Shown piece after piece: positions 58,460 through 64,000 of a DNA stretch of 64,000 nt (position 1 is the first letter of the stretch; every line of letters starts with the position of its first letter). The position numbers and the translations under genes are program-made. The stretch is from Micromonospora parathelypteridis. Its GTDB lineage: Bacteria; Actinomycetota; Actinomycetes; Mycobacteriales; Micromonosporaceae. The notes under the pieces are model-generated. The model saw nothing but the letters and a program-made list of their open reading frames with translations, had not been told where the DNA came from and did not search any database. The stretch spans positions 4,402,001 through 4,466,000 of the forward strand of contig NZ_JACHDP010000001.1 in the NCBI RefSeq assembly GCF_014201145.1, read 5' to 3'.

Positions 58460-59302
58460 GTGACTGGTGATCTGATCCCCGGCGTTACCGGCGCCGCGCC
58501 TGCCGCCGCCCCCGTGGACCCGGATCTGGTGGTCAGCCTCGACGGCGTCGGCGTACGCCGGTCTGGCACCGCGCTCCTCCAGGACCTGACCTGGCGGGTC
58601 GAGCTGGACGAGCGGTGGGTCGTGCTCGGCTCCAACGGCGCCGGCAAGACCACTCTCCTCAACCTCGCCGCGGGCCGACTGCACCCCACCACCGGCGTCG
58701 CGCACGTGCTCGGCGAGCGGATCGGCCGCACCGACGTCAACGAGCTGCGTACCCGGATCGGGCTCACCACCGCCGCGCTCGCCGAGCGGCTGCCCGCCGA
58801 CGAGCAGGTCAGCGACGTGGTGATGACCGCCGCCTGGTCGGTGGTCGGCCGCTGGCGGGAGAACTACGAGCGCGGTGACGAGGCCCGGGCGCGGGCACTG
58901 CTCAGCCAGCTCGGCGTCGGTGGCCTCGGTGAGCGCCGTTACGGCACCCTCTCCGAGGGTGAGCGCAAGCGGGTGCAGATCGCCCGTGCCCTGATGACCG
59001 ACCCGGAGCTGCTGCTGCTCGACGAGCCCGCCGCCGGGCTCGACCTGGGAGGTCGGGAAGACCTGGTCGCCCGGCTGGCCGAGCTGGCGTACGACCCGGA
59101 TGCCCCGGCGATGGTGCTGGTCACCCACCACGTGGAGGAGATCCCGCCGGGGTTCACCCACGCGTTGCTGCTGCGTGAAGGCGGAGTGGTCGCCCAGGGT
59201 CTGCTCGCCGAGACGCTGACCGGTGACAACCTCTCCAAGACGTTCGGTCTGCCGCTGGTGGTCGAGCGGTCGGGCGATCGTTACACCGCCCGGGCCGCCT
59301 GA
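58460..59302 (+). CDS. Stand-alone ABC ATPase (ModF/YlmA-like)
   Basis: A protein of 280 residues: Walker A GSNGAGKTTL, signature LSEGERKRVQIARALM, Walker B LLLLDEPAAGLDL, H-loop VTHHVEEIPPGFTHALLLREG. The VTHHVEEIPPGFTH stretch is typical of the single-domain ATPases annotated as molybdenum or iron-type without a permease. GTG 58460 is the likely start among several GTG/TTG codons. The ribokinase gene follows by 24 bases. Confidence 0.85.
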   Translation: MTGDLIPGVTGAAPAAAPVDPDLVVSLDGVGVRRSGTALLQDLTWRVELDERWVVLGSNGAGKTTLLNLAAGRLHPTTGVAHVLGERIGRTDVNELRTRIGLTTAALAERLPADEQVSDVVMTAAWSVVGRWRENYERGDEARARALLSQLGVGGLGERRYGTLSEGERKRVQIARALMTDPELLLLDEPAAGLDLGGREDLVARLAELAYDPDAPAMVLVTHHVEEIPPGFTHALLLREGGVVAQGLLAETLTGDNLSKTFGLPLVVERSGDRYTARAA

Positions 59303-59326
59303 GCGTCGGACAGAGCGGAGACGACA

Positions 59327-60223
59327 GTGCCGCAGACCCGGGTCGCCGTGGTGGGCAGCGCCAACATGGACCTGGTCGCGATGGCTCCCGCGTTGCCGCG
59401 GGTGGGCGAGACCATGCTGGGCACCGACTTCGTGATGGTGCCCGGCGGTAAGGGCGCCAACCAGGCCGTCGCCGCGGTTCGGGCCGGTGCCTCCTGCGCG
59501 TTCCTCGGCGCGATCGGGTCGGACGCCTTCGGCGTCACCCTGAAGGCCCGCATCACCGCGGCCGGGGTGGACACGAGTCACCTGCGCGTCGTCTACGGCA
59601 CCTCCGGGGTCGCGCTGGTGATGGTCAACGCCCAGGGTGAGAACGCCATCATGGTGACTCCCGGTGCGAACGACGCGCTGGTCGGGCTCACCGAGGAGGA
59701 GCTGGCCACGGTGCGTGCGGCGGACGTCCTGGTCGCCCAACTGGAGGTCCCGGTGGAGACCGTGACAGCCGCCGCGGTGGCCGCCCGCGCCGCCGGCACC
59801 CGGGTCATCCTGAACGCCGCCCCGGCCCGGGATCTCCCGCCCGAGCTGCTCGGCGCGGTGGACGTGCTGGTCGTGAACGAGGGCGAGGCGCAGGCGCTGG
59901 CTGGCCGAGGCCGGGAGGAGCCCCGTGCGCTGCTCGAGCTGACCCCCCGCGCCGTGCTCACTCTTGGCGGCGAGGGCGCCTGGTACGTCGACCGGGACGG
60001 CGCCGAAGTGCACGTGCCGGCGGTCCGGGTCGACGTGGTCGACTCCACCGCCGCAGGCGACGCCTTCACCGCCGCGCTGGCCGTCGGCTGGGGCGAGGGG
60101 CGCGACCTGGTCGACGCGGTGCGCTGGGCATCGGCTGCCGGCGCCGCCTGCGTACGCAAGCTGGGCGCCTCGGTGGCGCTACCCCGACGCGCCGAGATCG
60201 ACGAGCTGTACGCCCCGGCCTGA
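59327..60223 (+). CDS. rbsK: Ribokinase (PfkB family)
   Basis: A protein of 298 residues with both PfkB signatures: GGKGANQAVAAVRAGA (N-terminal) and DSTAAGDAFTAALAV (C-terminal, catalytic Asp in the anion hole AGD). VGSANMDLVA and PGANDAL fit ribokinases proper. Phosphorylates ribose to ribose 5-phosphate in the cytosol. GTG start. No ribose transporter genes lie near. Confidence 0.92.
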   Translation: MPQTRVAVVGSANMDLVAMAPALPRVGETMLGTDFVMVPGGKGANQAVAAVRAGASCAFLGAIGSDAFGVTLKARITAAGVDTSHLRVVYGTSGVALVMVNAQGENAIMVTPGANDALVGLTEEELATVRAADVLVAQLEVPVETVTAAAVAARAAGTRVILNAAPARDLPPELLGAVDVLVVNEGEAQALAGRGREEPRALLELTPRAVLTLGGEGAWYVDRDGAEVHVPAVRVDVVDSTAAGDAFTAALAVGWGEGRDLVDAVRWASAAGAACVRKLGASVALPRRAEIDELYAPA

Positions 60224-60234
60224 CCACACCCGCG

Positions 60235-61263
60235 CTATGCCGGCCGTCCCGCGCCCGTGCGGAAGGCCCGGCGGTACGCCGACGGCGACGTCAGCATGAC
60301 CCGGCCAAAATGGTGGCGATAGGTGACCGGCGTGTCGAAGCCCACCGCGCGCGAGACCTGCTCGACCGGGGCGTCCGTCTCCTCCAGCAGGGTCAGGCTG
60401 GCGCGGATCCGCTGGTCGATCAGCCAGCGGATCGGGCTGGTCCCGGTGGCCCGGGCGAAGTGGCGCAGGTAGGTGCGGGGCGACATGTGCGCCTGGCCGG
60501 CGAGCTGGGCCACGCTGAGCGGCTCGGCGAGATGCGCGAGTGCCCAGTCGATGCTGCCCGCGATCCGGTCGTCGTCCGGGTCGGCGGGCACCGGGGCCTC
60601 GACGAACTGGGCCTGCCCGCCGTCGCGGTGCGGCGGGATCACCAGCCGCCGGGCGACCGCGTTGGCAATCGCCGCGCCGTGGTCGCGCCGGATCACGTGC
60701 ACGCAGAGGTCCAGGCCAGCGGCGCTGCCGGCGCTGGTGAGCAGGTCGCCGTCGTCGAGATAGAGCACGTCCGGGTCCACCTCGACCCGCGGGTAGCGCC
60801 GTGCCAGCAGCTCCGCGTACCGCCAGTGGGTCGTGGCCCGTCGGCCGTCGAGCAGCCCGGCGCCTGCCAGCGCGAACGCGCCCGAGCAGATCGACATGAT
60901 TCGGGCACCGCGCCGGTGCGCCTGGCGTAGCGCGGTCACCAGCTCGGGTGACGGGTCGCCGGTCACGTCCGGTACGCCGGGCACGATCACCGTCCGCGCC
61001 GCCGCCAGCTCCGCCAGACCGTACGGGGTGTGCAGGCTGGCTCCGCCGACCACCGGGACCGGTCCCGGCTGCTCGGCGCAGACCACCAGGTCGTACCAGT
61101 CGACGTTCAACTCGGGCCGGGGCAGCCCGAAGACCTCGGTGACGATGCCGGTCTCGAACACCGACATCCCCGGGTACGCGAGCACGGCGACGCGGTGCGC
61201 GGCTGCCGGCCGTCGGGGCGCAGGCAGCAGGCGCGGGGCGGTGGTCGTGGCCGGGATCGGCAT
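60235..61263 (-). CDS. GlxA-type AraC regulator with DJ-1/PfpI domain
   Basis: A protein of 342 residues: class I glutamine amidotransferase-like domain (about 22-200; VAVLAYPGMSVFETGIVTEVFGLPR, SICSGAFALAGAGLLDGRRATTHW with the elbow Cys) and an AraC double HTH (about 235-335; LAGQAHMSPRTYLRHFARATGTSPIRWLIDQRI, VSRAVGFDTPVTYRHHFGRVMLTSPSAYRR). Divergent from the rhodanese gene with 71 bases between, so it may regulate that gene. Confidence 0.93.
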   Translation of the reverse strand: MPIPATTTAPRLLPAPRRPAAAHRVAVLAYPGMSVFETGIVTEVFGLPRPELNVDWYDLVVCAEQPGPVPVVGGASLHTPYGLAELAAARTVIVPGVPDVTGDPSPELVTALRQAHRRGARIMSICSGAFALAGAGLLDGRRATTHWRYAELLARRYPRVEVDPDVLYLDDGDLLTSAGSAAGLDLCVHVIRRDHGAAIANAVARRLVIPPHRDGGQAQFVEAPVPADPDDDRIAGSIDWALAHLAEPLSVAQLAGQAHMSPRTYLRHFARATGTSPIRWLIDQRIRASLTLLEETDAPVEQVSRAVGFDTPVTYRHHFGRVMLTSPSAYRRAFRTGAGRPA

Positions 61264-61334
61264 GGCGAGATGTTAGCGCAGGACGTCGTCTCCGCCACTC
61301 ACCTCGATGCGCCGGCCCTGGCGAAAATCGGTGC

Positions 61335-61793
61335 ATGACCTTCAGCTTCGCCGTTGCGCCGGCCGACCCGGCCACCGCCGCCGCCTACTTCCGCACCCGG
61401 CTCAGCGTCGAGACCGACGTCAGTGACGTACACGCCGACCTGTCGGCGCGTACCCCAGATCTGGTGGTGGTCGACTCCCGGGGCGCGGCCGCCTGGGCAC
61501 AGGGACACCTCCCGGGCGCGGTGCACCTGCCCACCGCCGAGATCGTGGCCCGGGCGGCGGAGCTGATCCCCGCCGGCTCGGCGGTGGTCACCTACTGCTG
61601 GGGTCCCGGCTGCAACGGCGCGACCCGCGCGGCGCTGGAGTTCGCCCGGCTCGGTTACCCGGTCAAGGAGATGCTCGGTGGCTTCGAGTACTGGGTGCGG
61701 GAAGGGCTGCCGGTGGTGACGACGTCCGGGCTGACCAGGCGCCCGGTCGACGACCTGACCGCGCCGACCGCGACGATCACCTGCGACTGCTGA
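61335..61793 (+). CDS. Rhodanese-like sulfurtransferase
   Basis: A protein of 152 residues with one rhodanese domain: LVVVDSRGAAAWAQGHLPGAVHLP and the active-site loop VVTYCWGPGCNGATRAALEFARLGY, where the Cys of TYC is the catalytic residue. It ends in CDC. It transfers sulfane sulfur to cyanide or thiols. Rhodanese genes divergent from GlxA-type regulators occur widely, which suggests control by the neighbour. Confidence 0.9.
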   Translation: MTFSFAVAPADPATAAAYFRTRLSVETDVSDVHADLSARTPDLVVVDSRGAAAWAQGHLPGAVHLPTAEIVARAAELIPAGSAVVTYCWGPGCNGATRAALEFARLGYPVKEMLGGFEYWVREGLPVVTTSGLTRRPVDDLTAPTATITCDC

Positions 61794-61829
61794 GCCGAGC
61801 GCCGACTGACAGCGCCGCCGGCCGAGGGC

Positions 61830-62558
61830 TCAGCCGGCGGGCTCGTCGGTCAGCTTCTCGCCGCGACGGCGCAGCATGCCCAGCCCGGGGATGCCGGCCA
61901 CGGCGAGCTTGAGATCGCGGGTCACGTCGAGCAGGTCGTGCAGGTCGGGCCCGACCCGGTCCAGGGTGGCCAGGATCGGCAGGATGTCGGCCGTCAGGTG
62001 CTCCTTGAGCTTGGGCAGCTCATCGATCAGGTGGATCGCCGCGCTGATCTCCTCATGGCTCAGCTCCTCGACGAACCGCCCGGCCATCGGCGCGGCCCGG
62101 CGCAACGCCGGCTCGTACGCCGCCAGCAGCTCGGCCGCCGTGGCGGCGGCCTCCGCCGCACTGCCCACGGTGACGGCGGCCCGACCGGCCACCCCGTCGG
62201 CCTCGGCGACCACCGTGCCGGCGGCCCGGGCCACCCGGTCGGCCTCGGTCACCACCACGGCAGCGGTGGCCGCCACCTCGGTGGCGGTGTCGATGGCGGT
62301 GGTCGCGGCGGCGCTGATGACGGCCACCTCGCGGACCGCCGTCTCGGCGTCGGTGAGCACCTGATCGGTCCGGTCCAGGGTGGTCTCGATCCGGTCCACC
62401 ACCTTGTTGATTCGGGCCAGCAGCGCCTCCACCCCGTCCAGCACCGCGAACGCGCGGGCGGGCACGGCGGCGAACGAGGCGGCCGAGCCGAGTGCCTGGT
62501 CGAGAGCGGAGCGGGTCAGGCCGACCACCGCGGTCGGTGTGGGGAGGGGAATCGCCAT
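61830..62558 (-). CDS. Coiled-coil rich conserved hypothetical protein
   Basis: A protein of 242 residues, mostly helical. A central Ala/Val/Thr-rich heptad region (about 45-150, LLARINKVVDRIETTLDRTDQVLTDAETAV onward) and an apolipophorin-like helical end (LIDELPKLKEHLTADILPILATLDRVGPDLHDLLDVTRDL) are typical of an actinobacterial family without known function. No membrane helix. Nothing in the context gives its role. Confidence 0.78.
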   Translation of the reverse strand: MAIPLPTPTAVVGLTRSALDQALGSAASFAAVPARAFAVLDGVEALLARINKVVDRIETTLDRTDQVLTDAETAVREVAVISAAATTAIDTATEVAATAAVVVTEADRVARAAGTVVAEADGVAGRAAVTVGSAAEAAATAAELLAAYEPALRRAAPMAGRFVEELSHEEISAAIHLIDELPKLKEHLTADILPILATLDRVGPDLHDLLDVTRDLKLAVAGIPGLGMLRRRGEKLTDEPAG

Positions 62559-62616
62559 GGGATCAAGTGTGCGTCGGCCGCGCCGCAACCGCTCGACGGC
62601 GACGCGGCGGTGATGG

Positions 62617-63102
62617 TCATCGATGGTCCCCGTGCTGCTCGACGGCGCGCTGCACGGCCCGGTAGATCTGCCCAAACCGTAGCGCGTCCGGGGTGCGCAC
62701 CAGCAGATCCTCCCGGCCGTGGTGCTGCACCCACAGCTCGTGCACGTGGCTGCCGCGCTCGTAGGAGCGGTCCAGCCAGCCGAGGGGGATCTCCAGAAAC
62801 GGCAGCATCACCAACGTCCCCACCGCGCAGGCGGCGAGGATGATCAGCGCCAGCTGCCAGTTGCCCCGGTCCTGTGCCGACCAGGCCAGGGACAGCACGC
62901 AGACCACCGCGACCAGCGGCGGCAGCGACAGCAGCAGGACCAGGACGCCGCGACCCAGCACCCGGCCGCGGACGGCGAGGGTCTTCTGCCCCCGCGCGTG
63001 CCAGACGAATGCCACGTCGGACAGGGCGATCACGTGACCGCCCGCCCGGATCGACTCGGAGGTCACCTGCACCGCGTCGTCCCGGTAATAGAGGGTCATC
63101 AC
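62617..63102 (-). CDS. DUF6232 membrane protein
   Basis: A protein of 161 residues: an N-terminal beta-rich part (MTLYYRDDAVQVTSESIRAGGHVIALSDVAFVWHARG), two membrane helices (about 50-75 and 85-105), and a C-terminal ELWVQHHGREDLLVRTPDALRFGQIYRAVQRAVE that is nearly identical in pattern to the next gene. The RFGQIYRAVQRAVE block is the family mark. Function unknown. Confidence 0.85.
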   Translation of the reverse strand: MMTLYYRDDAVQVTSESIRAGGHVIALSDVAFVWHARGQKTLAVRGRVLGRGVLVLLLSLPPLVAVVCVLSLAWSAQDRGNWQLALIILAACAVGTLVMLPFLEIPLGWLDRSYERGSHVHELWVQHHGREDLLVRTPDALRFGQIYRAVQRAVEQHGDHR

Positions 63103-63166
63103 TAAGCCTAACCACCGGCAGGCAACCCTCGCCCCGCCCGACTCCCGTCAGGCCGAAACCCGACGC

Positions 63167-63646
63167 TCAGCGGCGGGTGCCGGGGCGGGCCGGTTGGCTG
63201 TGCTCGACCGCGCGTTGCACGGCGCGGTAGATCTGACCGAAGCGCAGCGCGTCGCCGGTGCGCAGCAACCGCACCGGCTGGCCCCGCCAACGGGCCCAGA
63301 TCTCCAGTTGGCGGCTGCCCCGGGCGTACGAGCGGTCCAGGTGTTCGAAGAGGAAGTCGGCGACCGGCCCGACGGCCAGCCCGACCAGCACCGAAGCGCC
63401 GACGATCGCGATCGTCACGGTGGGCGAGCGGTGCAGCCAGACGGCCAGGCCGATGCCGAGCACCGCCGCGACCAGCGGACCGGCGAGTGCGGCGCCGATC
63501 GCGCCCCGGCCCACGAGCACGCGCCAGGAACGGGTGCCACGGCGGTGCCAGATCATGGTGATGTCCCTCAGCGCGTAGCTGCGGCCGTCGACTCGGAAGG
63601 CGGTGGAGGTGACCTGCACCGACTTGTCGTCGTAATACGTGATCAT
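63167..63646 (-). CDS. DUF6232 membrane protein, tandem paralogue
   Basis: A protein of 159 residues with the same plan: MITYYDDKSVQVTSTAFRVDGRSYALRDITMIWHRRG, two membrane helices, and EIWARWRGQPVRLLRTGDALRFGQIYRAVQRAVEHS. The gene lies 64 bases upstream of its paralogue on the same strand, and the two are probably a duplication cotranscribed as a unit. Confidence 0.85.
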   Translation of the reverse strand: MITYYDDKSVQVTSTAFRVDGRSYALRDITMIWHRRGTRSWRVLVGRGAIGAALAGPLVAAVLGIGLAVWLHRSPTVTIAIVGASVLVGLAVGPVADFLFEHLDRSYARGSRQLEIWARWRGQPVRLLRTGDALRFGQIYRAVQRAVEHSQPARPGTRR

Positions 63647-63744
63647 GGCTGGACTCCCGCCCGGGGGGCTGACACCACACTACTTACCCAAACGAGCCGG
63701 GTCGTAAGGTTGGCACGCGACTTCGACGAGGAAGTGAGGGCAGC

Positions 63745-64000
63745 GTGGGCGAGTTCGTTCGGCTGGAGACCAAGGACGGCATCGGCACGATCCGGCTGGA
63801 GCGGCCGCCGATGAACGCGCTCAACACCCAGGTGCAGGAGGAGTTGCGCGCCGCCGCCGCCGCGGCCACCGCCGACCCTGAGGTCCGCGCCGTCATCCTG
63901 TACGGCGGGGAGAAGGTCTTCGCCGCCGGCGCCGACATCAAGCAGATGGCCGAAATGTCCTACGTGGACATGGTCGACCGGGCCCCGAACCTGTCCACCG
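63745..64000 (+). CDS. Enoyl-CoA hydratase/isomerase family protein (partial, runs off the window)
   Basis: The visible 85 residues from GTG 63745 (after GAGG) read as a crotonase: IGTIRLERPPMNALNTQVQEEL and VRAVILYGGEKVFAAGADIKQMAEM, where AAGADIKQ supplies the oxyanion loop. The second half lies beyond the window. Likely fatty acid or branched-chain acid oxidation. Confidence 0.9.
   Translation, partial: MGEFVRLETKDGIGTIRLERPPMNALNTQVQEELRAAAAAATADPEVRAVILYGGEKVFAAGADIKQMAEMSYVDMVDRAPNLST

Overview
This 64 kb window is high-GC actinobacterial chromosome, most likely Micromonospora or a close Micromonosporaceae relative. Pointers are the uniformly G/C-rich third codon positions, many GTG and TTG starts, lipoprotein L,D-transpeptidases, a CopC-CopD/YcnI copper cluster with an ECF sigma factor, an actinobacterial-type oligoribonuclease, an expansin, cellulose-binding modules and DUF6232 proteins. 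It is gene-dense, on both strands, with strong G/C hairpins between convergent genes. The genus call is inference; no rRNA or marker gene alignment was possible.

Layout. 1-6.2 kb: end of an unknown gene, a MOSC protein, an expansin, a GNAT enzyme, tRNA-Leu(UAG), a Bcp peroxiredoxin and a four-gene cobalt/nickel ECF importer (cbiMNQO-like) behind a Nur-like palindrome. 6.2-11.8 kb: an envelope copper/redox cluster (unknown exported membrane protein, DsbA-like, MauE/DoxX-like, ECF sigma; divergent CopC-CopD and YcnI). 11.9-18.2 kb: unknown membrane protein, GT87 mannosyltransferase-like protein, oligoribonuclease, tRNA-His, and two tandem lipoprotein L,D-transpeptidases. 18.3-29.5 kb: an 11 kb segment bounded by two identical tRNA-Lys(CUU) genes, holding a P-loop kinase, a translationally coupled unknown/M16-like peptidase pair, a large secreted GH3 enzyme, and an operon DUF4956 - VTC polyphosphate polymerase-like - secreted CotH/CBM2 protein with a near-consensus promoter. 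An orphan excisionase follows the second tRNA-Lys.

30-45 kb: small membrane, SnoaL-like, DUF1996 and lipoprotein genes; a MarR gene with its probable operator; an alcohol dehydrogenase-like reductase; a secreted HExxH metallopeptidase; a FUSC-type exporter; YdeI and VOC proteins; a GH15 enzyme; DUF72; an MGT-type glycosyltransferase. 44.8-49.7 kb: the most unusual part. A Clp-N/HTH protein sits behind two palindromes embedded in a -35/-10 promoter whose predicted start site is the A of the ATG (leaderless, self-regulated). It is followed by a 1,120-residue exported ALF-repeat/alanine-rich protein ending in a domain with an HEARH motif, and six bases later by a small lipoprotein. That pair looks like a polymorphic toxin and its protector, although this is inference.

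49.7-64 kb: conserved hypotheticals, GNAT, a TetR-DCC-membrane operon with two TTGAAC/GTTCAA operators, a NagZ-like GH3 hexosaminidase divergent from a ROK repressor, an ABC-2 transporter pair, a stand-alone ABC ATPase with a ribokinase, a GlxA/AraC regulator divergent from a rhodanese, a coiled-coil protein, two DUF6232 paralogues, and the start of an enoyl-CoA hydratase cut by the window edge.
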